A stretch of DNA of 64,000 bases from an uncultured Colwellia sp. (GCA_913058395.1 CAJXQI010000006.1:124001-188000), one strand, 5' to 3'. Counted from the first letter of the stretch, positions 1 to 10,273 are shown. Program-made: numbers and translations. The notes: generated from the sequence alone by a model not told the origin.

Positions 1-1
1 A

Positions 2-1138
2 GGTGGCTGGATTGGTGGTAGTGCTGGTAACTCTGCATCAGGCGAACGTGATACAACAGCGTTTTTCTATGAAGTTTCATTACCTGTTACAGAAGACTTA
101 GTAGTTAGTGCTGCTTACCGTCGAGATGATTACAGCGATTTTGGTACTAAAGGTACTCCAAGTGTAAAAGCTGAATATCGTCCAATGGAAGACCTATTAA
201 TTCGTGCTTCATACTCTAAAGGTTTCCGTGCTCCATCTTTAAGTGAGCTTTTAGCGGCAACATCGTTCTCAGCAACTAGAGCTGTTGATTACGTAGCTTG
301 TGATATGCAAAATATCCCTGCAGATGAATGTAAAAGTCGTCAATTCGATAACTTAATCGAAAGTAATGACCAGCTTGACCCAGAAGAGTCAACTTACATT
401 AATGCTGGTATTGTTTATGCTGGTATTGAAAACTTCTCAGTTTCACTAGATTACTTTAATTTAGAAGTTGAAAATGTAATTTCTGACATCACTGTGCAAT
501 CACTAATCAATGCTGAATTAGGCGGTCAATTAGATGATATGATGGCTCGTTACCCTGGTGTTAGCTTAGTTCGTAACCCAGCGACAGGTGCTATTACAGA
601 AGACGTTATCACTCGAAGTGAAAATGGTGCAATCATGACTCGTCAAGGTCTTGATTTATCATTATCTTACTTACTTTCTACTGAAGTAGGTGACTTTAGA
701 ATGGCTTCTAATACAACTTACATGATTGAAGTTGGTGAAGATGTATTCTTCGGTGGTCCAGAGCAAGATATGGCTGGCGGACCTGGTACTCCAGATTGGA
801 GAAGTCAATTTACTTTAGGCTACAACTACGCTGATTTCTCTGCAACTTGGAGTGTTGATGCAATTGCAAGCACTTCAGAAGATGAAGTATTAGATGTTGC
901 TGATGGTAACCCTGCTAACTTCACTCAAGCTTTCAGTAACCATAACGGTACGTATGTTGTTCATAACTTAAACATGAGCTATGACTTCGGACAATACGGT
1001 ACAGTTGTTATTGGTGCTCGTAACTTGTTCGAAAAAGGTGTTATGAAAGATGATGAAGGCTTCTATAACAACGACACATTATACTTTGCAGGCCACTTAG
1101 GTCGTGAACTTTACACTGGATACAAAGTTAAGTTCTAA
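2..1138 (+). CDS. TonB-dependent receptor, C-terminal part (cut by window edge)
   Basis: The reading frame is open from base 2, so the gene begins before the window. What remains (about 379 residues) is the second half of an outer-membrane beta-barrel. It has alternating short beta-strand segments, a motif of the kind YSKGFRAPSLSEL that is typical of the late barrel of TonB-dependent receptors, and a final strand ending in Phe (GYKVKF), the usual signal for outer-membrane insertion by the BAM machinery. These receptors import ligands such as siderophores, vitamin B12 or oligosaccharides, using energy passed on by TonB. The plug domain and TonB box are not in view, so the ligand cannot be inferred. 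A strong hairpin terminator follows the stop codon. A second receptor gene lies downstream in the same direction but is separated by 1.16 kb and is probably transcribed on its own. Confidence 0.9.
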   Translation, partial: GGWIGGSAGNSASGERDTTAFFYEVSLPVTEDLVVSAAYRRDDYSDFGTKGTPSVKAEYRPMEDLLIRASYSKGFRAPSLSELLAATSFSATRAVDYVACDMQNIPADECKSRQFDNLIESNDQLDPEESTYINAGIVYAGIENFSVSLDYFNLEVENVISDITVQSLINAELGGQLDDMMARYPGVSLVRNPATGAITEDVITRSENGAIMTRQGLDLSLSYLLSTEVGDFRMASNTTYMIEVGEDVFFGGPEQDMAGGPGTPDWRSQFTLGYNYADFSATWSVDAIASTSEDEVLDVADGNPANFTQAFSNHNGTYVVHNLNMSYDFGQYGTVVIGARNLFEKGVMKDDEGFYNNDTLYFAGHLGRELYTGYKVKF

Positions 1139-1236
1139 ACCCAAATAACGACTTTATAAAATTGAAGATAGTAGTTATTAAGTAACAATATCTTCATAAT
1201 ATTTTATAACGTAATTTGGTTTATATAATAAACTTT

Positions 1237-1274
1237 AAACGGGCTTGAATCATTGATTCAAGCCCGTTTTATTT
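1237..1274 (+). terminator. Rho-independent terminator after the first receptor
   Basis: A perfect 16-bp inverted repeat (1237-1252 paired with 1254-1269, core GGGCTTGAATCA) runs into a TTTT tract. It lies about 100 bp after the stop codon at 1138. With A residues on its left side it might also work on the other strand, but no gene there would need it. Confidence 0.85.
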
Positions 1275-2300
1275 GAAAACTAATAAGTAGTTGCTATAGA
1301 TAAATGACGATTAAATACAGTTGTATTTTTTTAAATAAACTTATTGGTTGTACTACTAAGTTAAATTTCCATTTCTTACTGCGAAGGCTTAAAGTTGCTT
1401 TAATCTTGTAAGTGCAATTTCAGCCAAACTTCTAAATTTAAAGGTCATTCGTATAGAAATATACCTATGCAATAGTTTTATTTATTTTATCCTGGAGCTA
1501 TTTTCGAAAATAAATTGAAGTAAAGTGAACTTGTTCTCTAAACTATTTCTCCAAGAAATTAGTACTTCGATTTGAATTCCTATATAGAGTTACTTCATTA
1601 GTCTATTGCTTCTTTTGATAAATAAAGGCGATACAGTTTTTTGCGCCTCCTCATGTAAGTACCAAAACTGATGTTTTAACGATAATTCTTTACAACTGGT
1701 ATGTGACTAAAAAGTCGTATCTGAGTTTAAATAGTAAAGTGTGTTGCAAGTTTATAATTAAGCGATGATTGTTCTGTTGAACGCAACCTATTCAAATGTA
1801 ACAAGCAAAACTTGTAAGTTTTTCAAATGTTACTTGTAGGCTGTAACAAAGTATTTGTTTTAATTTTTTATTTAAGTTTTACTTTTGTATCTTGTTGATA
1901 TCAAGATGGTTATTTGTTTTGTCTTCTTTTGCTTTTTCTATAGTGAGGGAAGGGGATTTTACATTGTTACATCTTAGGTTGTTGATTTTTATGGTTTATA
2001 TTTTCTGTGTTTGATGTTTTAAATTTTGTTGTTACAAAGTTGGTAGGTTCTTTGTTTTAAGGTTAGATGGTTGACTCTGTGTATTCTTTTGTTTTTAAAG
2101 GTTTTATTTGCTTTTTTTTGTTCTGTTTATAGCTGTAACTGAATGTACTGTACTTTTCAGCGCTTTGACTCATTTACAACTACCCGTTTAGTATCTTGTC
2201 AACTTTTCTGGATAACTATTCAAAAGTGTAGAAGGCAAAATAGCCTTGAAATCTAATATTAAAACAAGAATCAAGTCCGTTATCGGACGTCGGAGTAGAT
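1275..2300 (+). other. 1-kb gene-free leader of the second TonB receptor, G/T-rich
   Basis: No convincing reading frame is seen on either strand. The part from about 1840 to 2150 is strikingly rich in T and G on the coding strand of the downstream gene: a hand count of 1861-2100 gives only 16 C in 240 bases, and T makes up more than half of many lines. Near 1792-1846 there are two similar tracts, TCAAATGTAAC and TCAAATGTTAC, 35-40 bp apart. No promoter could be placed with confidence. It may be a long, largely unstructured 5' untranslated region or a regulatory spacer; the function is unknown. Confidence 0.4.
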
Positions 2301-5096
2301 ATGTTAAATAGAAGTAAAGCAGCAAATGCAGTAAGTATTGCAATGATGGTAGGAGCAACAGCTACCGTAATATCAGCGCCAACATTTGCAGCTGAAAAAT
2401 CAGCTAAAAGTGTAGAACGTATTGAAGTTACAGGTTCTCGTATCAAGCGTGCAGATATGGAAACAGCTAGCCCAGTAACGGTAATCGACTCATCTGCCAT
2501 CTTGGCAACAGGTGCGACTTCTATTGATGGTGTTTTACAAAGCATGACGTCTGCTGGTGGTGCAATGACTAACCCTGGCATCAACAATGGCTCAGGCGGT
2601 AATGCGCGTGTTAACTTACGTGGCCTAGGCGCTTCACGTACATTAGTACTTGTGAACGGTCGTCGTATGATCTCTTCTGGTACTGGTGCTGCTTCTTCTG
2701 TTGATTTAAATACTATCCCTGTTTCGATGATTCAACGTATTGAAGTACTTAAAGATGGTGCTTCTGCTGTTTATGGTACTGATGCGGTAGCTGGCGTTGT
2801 AAACGTTATTTTAAAACGTGACTATGACGGTTTTGAAATGAACGTTCAGACTGGTATGTCTGGTCAAGGTGATGCTGATGAATCAAGTATTGATTTCACG
2901 CTTGGTGGTTCATCTGACAAAGGTAACATCGTAGTTGGTGTACAATATACTGACCGTGGCGAAGCGAGCCAAGCAGATCGTGACTTTTCTAACTGTCCTA
3001 TTGCTGAAACTACTGGTGGTGCTGACTTGTACTGTGCTGGTAGTGTTTACGCTGAAGGCGGGCACATCTGGGGTAATAGCAATCACGGTGTTGTAAAAAC
3101 AGGTGTTGACGCAGACGGTGCGCCAACATACGCAATCGGAGATAGCGGTCAATATGGCTCTTATGTTGCAAAAACAGATGACGCTGGTGAGCTAGTTCTT
3201 GATGATAACGGAGCGCAAATCCCTGTATTTGCATATCATGAAGGTATGTCTGAAGCTGACTTAAGTGGTCGTGGTGGTGATTACCATGATTTTGCTTACT
3301 CAGGCGATGATAACGACCGTTTCAACTATTCAAAAGATAGTTACCTATTTACACCAATGCAGCGTCTTAACTTAACTGTAAATGGTAGTTATGAATTATC
3401 AGATGATTTAATGTTTTTTGCTGAAGCAATGTACACTAAACGTTGGTCTGAACAGCAAATGGCACCACAACCTATTTGGAATAAAGAAGCTTGGGTTTAT
3501 GACTCATCTTGGATGAATCCTGCTTTGTTAGCAAATGGTGTGCAAGAAGGGGAAGCTTTAGATTACGGCCGTCGTATGTCAGATACAGGTACACGTGATT
3601 TTTCTCAAGTTGTTGACACTGTTCGCATCGTCGTTGGTCTAGAAGGTGAGCTAGAAAACGGTTATGTATGGGATATGTCATACAACAAAGGTCGTAATGA
3701 CTCTGTAGATAAGCTGTCAAACTTACACAATATTGGTGCAATTAATGACGCGGTACAAAATAAAGAATTTGACCCGTTTACACAGTCTTCTTGGACCGGT
3801 GATTCAATAGCTCCATATATTTACACAGAGTTAAACTCTGGCGGCAGTGAAATGGATATTTTTGCTGCGTCGTTATCAGGTGAATTAATGGAAGTGCCAG
3901 CAGGTGTTATTGGTTTTGCTGCCGGTTATGAACATCGTTTAGAGTCAGCTTACTACACGCCAGATTCATTAACAGCTCAAGGTATGGCTAATGATCCACG
4001 TGTTGATCCTACATCAGGTTCATTTAATGTAAATGAAGCATATGTAGAGCTAGCAATTCCATTATTAGATGGTATGGCATTTGCTGAGCATGTTGAATTA
4101 AGCGCTGCTATGCGTTACTTCGACTACAGCACTTTTGGTGATGACAACACTTGGAAATTAGGTCTTACATGGAAAATTAATGACCAAGTGATGCTTCGCG
4201 GCGTAGCTTCAACAGCGTTTAGAGCTCCAACAGTTGATGAATTATTTGGTGGCGAATCTCCATCTTTTAACCAAATAACTCACCCGGCTTCAAGCCATAC
4301 ACAAGCAGAAGTTACTGTTGGTGGTAATGAATTACTTACTCCTGAAGAAGCAGATATTATGACTTTAGGTGTTGTTTTAGAACCTGATTTCATTCCTGGC
4401 TTATCATTAACAGTAGACTACTACGATATTGAAATTACCAATGCAATTGGTTCAGTAGATAACAACTACATTGCTAACCTTTGTATGGATGCCGATGGCA
4501 ACAAGATCAATAATAGTTCTGCTGTATGTCAGTCAGCAAATATTTCTATTGATGGTACTGGCCGCATAGCATTTAATAATGGACTTCAAAATATTGGTGG
4601 TCAATCAACAGCTGGTTACGATATTAACGCAACATATACCTTTGAAACTGCTAACTTAGATTGGCGTGTAAGTTTAGATACTTCTATTTTAGATCACTAT
4701 GAAGAGTCGGACCAAGATGGCAATATCATCGAGTATACTGGTTTTGTTACATCAGGTAGTGGTGCATATGCAGATATTAAATCTAATTTAACTGTTAATG
4801 TTAAAGGCGATAGCTGGGAAGCAACGTACGAAGGTCGCTACATAGATGGAATGGACTCTTTATCATGTGATAAAGATCCATCAGTATGTTACGCGCCAAC
4901 GGTAGGTTCAGTTGTTTACCATGACTTATCAGGCGCTTACTTCTTAAATGAAAGTGTTACTTTCTCTGGTGGCGTTAATAACTTACTAGACAAGCAACCT
5001 CCATATTACTCTGGTAACAATGACTCAAACACTGACCCATACACGTATGACGTATTAGGTCGTTACTTCTTCGTTAAAGCTAACGTTAAGTTTTAA
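2301..5096 (+). CDS. TonB-dependent receptor
   Basis: Complete 931-residue outer-membrane receptor. Residues 1-30 form a signal peptide with a cleavage-like APTFAA-EK end. A TonB-box-like segment follows (ERIEVTGSRIKR, about residues 39-50). The plug domain is at about 55-180 (SPVTVIDSSAIL, then NLRGLGASRTLVLVNGRRM and an IEVLKDGASAVYGTDAVAGVVNV stretch at about 150-170). The rest is the barrel, with a TAFRAPTVDELFG motif at about 637 and a terminal strand ending VKF. The start is supported by GGAG at 2292-2295, 5 bases before the ATG. This N-terminus (VTGSRI plug type) is common in large marine receptors for saccharides or peptides as well as metals, so the ligand is open. It should depend on a TonB system, and one is encoded at 32-35 kb in this window. 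Confidence 0.93.
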   Translation: MLNRSKAANAVSIAMMVGATATVISAPTFAAEKSAKSVERIEVTGSRIKRADMETASPVTVIDSSAILATGATSIDGVLQSMTSAGGAMTNPGINNGSGGNARVNLRGLGASRTLVLVNGRRMISSGTGAASSVDLNTIPVSMIQRIEVLKDGASAVYGTDAVAGVVNVILKRDYDGFEMNVQTGMSGQGDADESSIDFTLGGSSDKGNIVVGVQYTDRGEASQADRDFSNCPIAETTGGADLYCAGSVYAEGGHIWGNSNHGVVKTGVDADGAPTYAIGDSGQYGSYVAKTDDAGELVLDDNGAQIPVFAYHEGMSEADLSGRGGDYHDFAYSGDDNDRFNYSKDSYLFTPMQRLNLTVNGSYELSDDLMFFAEAMYTKRWSEQQMAPQPIWNKEAWVYDSSWMNPALLANGVQEGEALDYGRRMSDTGTRDFSQVVDTVRIVVGLEGELENGYVWDMSYNKGRNDSVDKLSNLHNIGAINDAVQNKEFDPFTQSSWTGDSIAPYIYTELNSGGSEMDIFAASLSGELMEVPAGVIGFAAGYEHRLESAYYTPDSLTAQGMANDPRVDPTSGSFNVNEAYVELAIPLLDGMAFAEHVELSAAMRYFDYSTFGDDNTWKLGLTWKINDQVMLRGVASTAFRAPTVDELFGGESPSFNQITHPASSHTQAEVTVGGNELLTPEEADIMTLGVVLEPDFIPGLSLTVDYYDIEITNAIGSVDNNYIANLCMDADGNKINNSSAVCQSANISIDGTGRIAFNNGLQNIGGQSTAGYDINATYTFETANLDWRVSLDTSILDHYEESDQDGNIIEYTGFVTSGSGAYADIKSNLTVNVKGDSWEATYEGRYIDGMDSLSCDKDPSVCYAPTVGSVVYHDLSGAYFLNESVTFSGGVNNLLDKQPPYYSGNNDSNTDPYTYDVLGRYFFVKANVKF

Positions 5097-5133
5097 TTTA
5101 GACAGTAAATAGACGCAACACTGATCAAATGAC

Positions 5134-5168
5134 AATAGCCCTATCGTTACGATAGGGCTATTTTTTTG
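5134..5168 (+). terminator. Rho-independent terminator of the receptor gene
   Basis: A 13-bp stem (5134-5146 with 5150-5162, core AGCCCTATCG) with a 3-base loop is followed by a run of T. It lies 38 bp after the receptor stop codon. Confidence 0.9.
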
Positions 5169-5428
5169 TCTTTTATAGAAGCTGTACGATGTTTAAGTGT
5201 TTTGTAACTTTCCAAATAAATAGAAAGCAATAATCCAATTTAAAGCCATGTGAGACGAGCTTTGAGTGGTAACTTAAAAAAATAAATTATTTCAATCGAA
5301 GAATAACAGAACATCTAAAGTCCGCTATATTATTTATTAAACTATATTTCGCTAAATAGTATTGGCATAAAGTCGCTTTTTTCTTGCCTATTTGAATAGC
5401 TTAGCCGATCATGACATTAATTTTACCG

Positions 5429-5462
5429 ATGTCATAAAACTGTCATAATAAACTATCAGAAT
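5429..5462 (+). promoter_or_regulatory. Pho box and -10 element upstream of phoB
   Basis: Two TGTCA half-sites start at 5430 and 5441, exactly 11 bp apart (ATGTCATAAAACTGTCAT, 5429-5446). This matches the PhoB-binding consensus closely. A CAGAAT hexamer at 5457-5462 lies 10 bp downstream, where a -10 element is expected when PhoB replaces the -35 contact. It implies autoregulation of phoB-phoR. The remaining part of the 5169-5428 gap is AT-rich and shows no gene. Confidence 0.85.
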
Positions 5463-5504
5463 GTCTGGTAGAGGATTCTTTATTTAGACTATCAGGAAAG
5501 ATTC

Positions 5505-6206
5505 ATGAATAGACAGATTTTGGTTGTTGAAGACGAAGCGCCGATCAGAGAAATGATCACCTTTGTATTAGAGCAAAATGGCTTCAATGCAATTGAAGCG
5601 GAAACTATTGAGCAAGCCCAAGCGAAAATTAAGGAGCCTTATCCTGATTTGATCTTACTTGACTGGATGCTACCTGGCGGCACAGGGGTCAAACTTGCTA
5701 AGTCGCTTAAGCAAAATGAATATACCCGTTCTATTCCTATTATCATGCTTACAGCACGCGCTGATGAAGATGATAAAGTAAAAGGTTTTGATGCTGGTAT
5801 TGATGACTACGTAACTAAACCATTTTCCCCGAAAGAACTTATTGCTCGAATCAAAGCAGTAATTAGACGTGTTGCCCCAACTGCACTTGAAGAAGCGATT
5901 GAGTTTCATGGAATTAAGCTAGATCCCGTCGCACATAGAGTATCAATTAATGACAATAACTTAGATTTGGGCCCAACAGAGTTTAGACTATTACATTTCT
6001 TTTTAACTCATACTGAACGAGTGTATAGCCGTGAGCAATTACTTGATAATGTGTGGGGCACTAATGTTTACGTAGAGGATAGAACGGTTGATGTTCATAT
6101 TCGACGCTTGCGTAAAGCAATTTCTGGTGACGGGCATGAAGACTTCATCCAAACTGTGCGAGGCTCAGGTTATCGCTTCTCTGGTAAAACTAAAGACAGA
6201 GTATAA
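5505..6206 (+). CDS. phoB: Phosphate regulon response regulator PhoB
   Basis: OmpR/PhoB-type response regulator of 233 residues, close to the usual 229. The receiver domain (about 1-120) has the acidic pair E9/D10, phosphoacceptor D53 ([13 protein letters not shown]), T83 and K105 (DYVTKPF). A winged-helix DNA-binding domain (about 135-228) ends in TVRGSGYRF, typical of PhoB. Phosphorylated PhoB binds Pho boxes and activates phosphate-starvation genes. phoR follows 10 bp downstream, and Pho boxes are present upstream of phoB itself, pstS and pstC in this window. The start is supported by GGAAAG 6 bases upstream. Confidence 0.97.
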   Translation: MNRQILVVEDEAPIREMITFVLEQNGFNAIEAETIEQAQAKIKEPYPDLILLDWMLPGGTGVKLAKSLKQNEYTRSIPIIMLTARADEDDKVKGFDAGIDDYVTKPFSPKELIARIKAVIRRVAPTALEEAIEFHGIKLDPVAHRVSINDNNLDLGPTEFRLLHFFLTHTERVYSREQLLDNVWGTNVYVEDRTVDVHIRRLRKAISGDGHEDFIQTVRGSGYRFSGKTKDRV

Positions 6207-6216
6207 TTAATAAACT

Positions 6217-7509
6217 ATGCCTTTTCGTATCTCTTCACGCACTATCATAACTCGTATTATTGCAGTGCAAATTATCGCAGGCTTTGTCGGTTACCTATTC
6301 GGCAATGTTTATTTTGCCTTAGCATTAACGTCTTTTGGATTGCTGCTATGGAACTATAGCCACTTATTTAAATTAATGGATTGGTTATGGCAAGGCACAT
6401 CGATTTCTCCGCCACAAGCACGAGGCATATGGGGACGAATTTATGACGGTTTGTATCATAGAATTCGCAAACAGCGTAAAAAACAAAAGCAACTTAATGA
6501 GCGTATTCGCAAGTTTCGAGATGGCGCTGAAGCTTTGCCTGATGCAGCAATTGTACTTTCAACAGAATTAACTATTCTATGGGGCAACAAAAAGGCCTCT
6601 CAGCTCATTGGTATTCGATGGCCTGGTGATGTTGGCCAGCGTATTGATAACTTAATACGCTTTCCTGAATTTGCTAAATATTTAGATGATGGTAATTATG
6701 AAAGCCCATGTTTGATTATTTCACCGGTTAATAGCGAATTACAACTTGAGCTGAGAATGATGTCTTATGGCAGTGATCAAATATTACTACTTGCCCGCGA
6801 TATCAGTAAAATTCAACGTTTAGAAGAAATGCGTCGCGACTTTGTTGCTAATGTGTCACACGAACTTAAAACACCGTTAACCGTAGTTCGTGGCTACGTT
6901 GAAATGGTGCAGTTGGATGAATCAGCGTTAACACCTCATTGGCAAAAAGCTTTTGCAACGATAGAAACACAAGTTTCTCGTATGGATCGTTTAGTGGATC
7001 AGCTTCTAGTACTTTCACGAGTTGAGAATAAAGCTGAAGATGACAGCTTACAACAAGTTGACTTATCTCGCTTAATATTAGCCATAGTGGAAGATGTTCA
7101 GTGGCTAAACCAGGAAAAAAATCATACGATTAGTGATAATATAGCCGCTGACATTCAAGTGAACGGTAATGAGCATGAGTTAAAAAGTGCTTGCATGAAT
7201 TTATTATCAAACGCCATTGCTTATACTCCTGAAAATGGTGTTATCGATGTCAGTTTAACTAGTGACGGCAATAAAGTGCGCTTTAGTGTTAAAGACAATG
7301 GCCCAGGTATCAAACCTGAGCATGTAAATCGTTTAACCGAGCGTTTTTTCCGAGTTGATAAGTCTCGTTCTCGAAATACTGGCGGCTCTGGCTTAGGCTT
7401 AGCAATTGTTAAACATGTATTGAATCATCATCACGCTGAACTTGCCATTGAAAGTGAATGGAATAAAGGCAGCGAATTCATCATCTATTTCACCATCAAA
7501 AACGCCTAA
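6217..7509 (+). CDS. phoR: Phosphate regulon sensor histidine kinase PhoR
   Basis: Inner-membrane kinase of 430 residues, the normal PhoR size. Two hydrophobic segments near the N-terminus (about 12-50) have almost no periplasmic loop, as in E. coli PhoR, which senses phosphate through PstSCAB-PhoU rather than directly. A PAS-like domain lies at about 95-195. The HisKA phosphoacceptor motif VANVSHELKTPL is at about 210, and the ATPase domain has NLLSNAIAYTP, DNGPGI and GGSGLGLAI boxes. It forms an operon with phoB. Its stop codon lies within the left arm of the terminator hairpin. Confidence 0.96.
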   Translation: MPFRISSRTIITRIIAVQIIAGFVGYLFGNVYFALALTSFGLLLWNYSHLFKLMDWLWQGTSISPPQARGIWGRIYDGLYHRIRKQRKKQKQLNERIRKFRDGAEALPDAAIVLSTELTILWGNKKASQLIGIRWPGDVGQRIDNLIRFPEFAKYLDDGNYESPCLIISPVNSELQLELRMMSYGSDQILLLARDISKIQRLEEMRRDFVANVSHELKTPLTVVRGYVEMVQLDESALTPHWQKAFATIETQVSRMDRLVDQLLVLSRVENKAEDDSLQQVDLSRLILAIVEDVQWLNQEKNHTISDNIAADIQVNGNEHELKSACMNLLSNAIAYTPENGVIDVSLTSDGNKVRFSVKDNGPGIKPEHVNRLTERFFRVDKSRSRNTGGSGLGLAIVKHVLNHHHAELAIESEWNKGSEFIIYFTIKNA

Positions 7510-7536
7510 ACCGTATTCAGTTTGGGCGCTTTTTTA
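7503..7536 (+). terminator. Terminator overlapping the phoR stop codon
   Basis: A 9-bp stem with one G-U pair (7503-7511 with 7520-7528, CGCCTAAAC / GTTTGGGCG) is followed by a T tract. The phoR TAA is inside the left arm. Confidence 0.8.
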
Positions 7537-7635
7537 TTTAAATATTCTTTGCGTCTTCATAGTTCTCATTGAGTCTATTTTCAGTAATTCACTTGGTAAT
7601 TTACCCTAATAAAAATGATGTCAAAATTATGAACG

Positions 7636-7669
7636 CTGTAATATAAGTGTCACAAACTTTACTTATTAT
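7636..7669 (+). promoter_or_regulatory. Pho box and -10 element upstream of pstS
   Basis: CTGTAATATAAGTGTCAC at 7636-7653 carries half-sites at 7637 and 7648, 11 bp apart. TATTAT at 7664-7669 follows after exactly 10 bp, and the pstS start is 60 bp further. Extra TGTCA motifs at 7619 and 7670 may extend the site. Confidence 0.85.
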
Positions 7670-7728
7670 TGTCATATTCGAACCCTATAGTGTTCACAAA
7701 TTAATTTAAATTCTCATCGGAGAGTAAC

Positions 7729-8694
7729 ATGAGTTTAAAACGTGTATTAGGTGTTATTGGTTTAACAAGTGCTTTAAGTTTTAGTGCATTAGCGGTTGAT
7801 AGTAATTTACCTAGCTATAAAAAAGTGAGTGGTGTTTCAGGCAACGTATCTTCTGTTGGCTCGGATACTTTAGCTAATATGATGACATTTTGGGCTGAAG
7901 AATTTAAACGCACATACCCAAATGTTAACGTGCAAATTCAAGCTGCTGGCTCTTCAACTGCGCCGCCAGCGTTAACAGAAGCAACTTCAAACTTAGGCCC
8001 TATGAGCCGTAAAATGAAGTCTCGCGAAATTGAAGCATTTGAAAAACGTTACGGTTACAAGCCAACAGCCGTACGTGTTGCAATTGATGCTTTAGCGGTT
8101 TTTGTTCATAAAGATAACCCGATTAAAGGTTTACGTATTGACCAAGTTGATGCGATTTTCTCTAACAACCGTAAATGTGGCGCTGCAAAAGATGTTGATC
8201 GCTGGGGTGACTTAGGACTTACCGGTGAGTGGACAGGTAAAGATGTACAGCTGTACGGTCGTAACTCAGTGTCAGGCACTTACGGTTATTTTAAAAAGAA
8301 AGCTTTATGTAAAGGTGACTTTAAAAACAATGTTAACGAGCAACCGGGTTCAGCGTCAGTTGTACAATCTGTTTCTGCTTCACTAAACGGTATCGGTTAT
8401 TCAGGTATTGGTTACAAAACCTCAGGTGTTCGCGCTTTACCACTATCAAAGAAAGGTGATAATTTCATAGAAGCAAATATGGCTAATGCGGTTTCTAAAA
8501 AATATCCATTATCTCGTTTCTTATATGTTTATGTAAACAAACACCCAAATAAGCCATTAGCACCAATGGAAGCTGAATTTTTGAAAATGGTATTGTCAAA
8601 ATCAGGTCAGAAAATTGTCGAGAAAGATGGCTATATTCCATTACCTGCAAGTGTTGTTGCCAAAGAGTTTAAAAAGTTAGGCTTGTCGCTATAA
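7729..8694 (+). CDS. pstS: Phosphate ABC transporter substrate-binding protein PstS
   Basis: Periplasmic phosphate-binding protein of 321 residues. An N-terminal signal peptide covers about residues 1-22 (ending SALAVD). The mature part has [12 protein letters not shown] and [23 protein letters not shown], the phosphate-binding loops of the PstS-like family, and [12 protein letters not shown] at about residue 185. It delivers phosphate to the PstC-PstA channel. Those partners are encoded 10.5 kb away at 19.3-24.1 kb, so the usual pstSCAB operon is split here, but both halves have Pho boxes. SD sequence GGAGAG lies 6 bases before the ATG. Confidence 0.95.
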   Translation: MSLKRVLGVIGLTSALSFSALAVDSNLPSYKKVSGVSGNVSSVGSDTLANMMTFWAEEFKRTYPNVNVQIQAAGSSTAPPALTEATSNLGPMSRKMKSREIEAFEKRYGYKPTAVRVAIDALAVFVHKDNPIKGLRIDQVDAIFSNNRKCGAAKDVDRWGDLGLTGEWTGKDVQLYGRNSVSGTYGYFKKKALCKGDFKNNVNEQPGSASVVQSVSASLNGIGYSGIGYKTSGVRALPLSKKGDNFIEANMANAVSKKYPLSRFLYVYVNKHPNKPLAPMEAEFLKMVLSKSGQKIVEKDGYIPLPASVVAKEFKKLGLSL

Positions 8695-8717
8695 GCTAGC
8701 TATATAAAAATAGTGTG

Positions 8718-8754
8718 AAAGCCCGATATTCATTAATGAATACCGGGCTTTTTT
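8718..8754 (+). terminator. Terminator of pstS, also usable by convergent ppx
   Basis: AAGCCCG...CGGGCTT arms (8719-8725 with 8744-8750) enclose a second TATTCA/TGAATA stem and are followed by TTTTTT. It sits between the convergent ends of pstS and ppx. Confidence 0.85.
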
Positions 8755-10273
8755 ATGTGTAAGTTATGCTCATATTGATGTCATGCTGTACTAATTGTTG
8801 TTGCTCATTGACCAAGGCATTATCTATCGAGGGGCGTTGAGCTAACCAGACCATGTCAAATCGTAAAGCCATTTCATTTTTGCTTATTGTGACAATAGGG
8901 AGTTTATCAGCGTTGGAAATACGTTGTTGACTCAAAAGAATACTCAGTCGAAGAATTGCTAATAATTTAAGTAATAATTCTGGCTTTAGTAAATGCCACT
9001 GATGAGTAGAGCAAGCCGTTATTTTTTTTCGTTGATTGCCTACTAGCCATGCTAGTGCTTGTTGTTGTTCTTGATTAAAGCCTGCTAAATCAGCCTGTGA
9101 CAGGATATATTCACCGTGTTTGTGGTAGTTGGATGAATTGATATCAACGCCAATTTCATGCAAATGTACAGCAGTAATCAGTAATTCTCGATAAATTGCT
9201 TTCGTAAATTTCCACGTCCCATTTACTTGTGAAAATAAATTTTCAGCATAGCTTTTAACAAGCGTAAGCTGCGCGATATCAATATTAAAACGTGAGGTTA
9301 AGCTATTCACCGTACGTTGGCGGGTATCGTTATGATTAACATTTTGTAGTTGCTCAAATAGTACGCCTTCCCTGAGGGCATGCTTGCAGTAGTCAATTTC
9401 TTGAATTTCTAGCGCTTCCATTAATGCGATCACAATTGCCACGCCTGCTGATATCACTGCATTACGTCCCGGTTTTAAGCCCGGTATGTTAATTGATGCT
9501 ACATTTTTGCAAGCAATCAACTGATTTTGTATTACTCGTAACTGTTTTAGGCTAATCGGTTGCTTGATATGTTGGCGGTGATTCACTATTTGGTATATTG
9601 CTTTTATCGTACCTGAAGTGCCAATCTCTTCTTGCCAAGAGAGATTTTTATAACGCTTAGCAATAGCTTCAATAGCCAACTTAGCTGCTGTGATAGCCTG
9701 ATTAAATTGTGATTTACTGATTTTTTTATTCGAAAAGTATGCTTTGCTATAGCTAACACAACCTATAGGTAAACTAGCAAGAGCATGCAATTTTTCTTGC
9801 TGTCCGATAATACATTCCGTACTGCCGCCACCAATATCAAGTATTAAGCGCTGTGCGGTTGAAGCGCTGTGGTAGCTTACTCCGGCATAAATAAGTCGAG
9901 CTTCTTCATGGCCAGAGATAACTTCAATATCAAATGGGAATACTTGTTTTGCTATTGATAAAAACTCGACAGAATTCTTTGCTTCTCTAAGTGTATGCGT
10001 TGCTACCACGCGAAAATTAGTGTGTTCTAAATGTGATGTTGAACTGCATAGGCTGGTTAGTGTAGCAATACCGCGCATAATAGCTTCATTGGAAAGCTTG
10101 TGATTTTCATCTAAGCCGGTGGCCAGTTTTACTTTGTATTTTTCGCTATGTAATATTTGTAAATGCTGATGAACTTGACGAGCAAGCACAAAATGGAAAC
10201 TATTGGAGCCGATATCAAGTGCAGCAAAGTAATTGCTATCTTGTTGCTGACTTTCCTGCGTTGATGGTGTCAT
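8753..10273 (-). CDS. ppx: Exopolyphosphatase
   Basis: Ppx/GppA-family phosphatase of 506 residues that removes terminal phosphates from polyphosphate chains. The N-terminal actin-like ATPase fold has ALDIGSNSFHFVLAR (about 18-32) and the second phosphate loop LDIGGGSTECI (about 142-152). A C-terminal HD-like region follows (about 320-500, with HLHEIGVDINSSNYHKHG). The N-terminal phrase with Phe-His after SNS favours Ppx over GppA. It lies 66 bp downstream of ppk1 on the same strand, the classic ppk-ppx order. No Pho box is visible upstream of ppk1. Confidence 0.92.
   Translation of the reverse strand: MTPSTQESQQQDSNYFAALDIGSNSFHFVLARQVHQHLQILHSEKYKVKLATGLDENHKLSNEAIMRGIATLTSLCSSTSHLEHTNFRVVATHTLREAKNSVEFLSIAKQVFPFDIEVISGHEEARLIYAGVSYHSASTAQRLILDIGGGSTECIIGQQEKLHALASLPIGCVSYSKAYFSNKKISKSQFNQAITAAKLAIEAIAKRYKNLSWQEEIGTSGTIKAIYQIVNHRQHIKQPISLKQLRVIQNQLIACKNVASINIPGLKPGRNAVISAGVAIVIALMEALEIQEIDYCKHALREGVLFEQLQNVNHNDTRQRTVNSLTSRFNIDIAQLTLVKSYAENLFSQVNGTWKFTKAIYRELLITAVHLHEIGVDINSSNYHKHGEYILSQADLAGFNQEQQQALAWLVGNQRKKITACSTHQWHLLKPELLLKLLAILRLSILLSQQRISNADKLPIVTISKNEMALRFDMVWLAQRPSIDNALVNEQQQLVQHDINMSITYT

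Noticed and set aside
2216-2587. 123-codon frame on the minus strand over the start of the TonB receptor
   Set aside because: It is antisense to the signal peptide and plug coding sequence, has no ribosome-binding site or recognisable domain, and the plus-strand gene explains the region.
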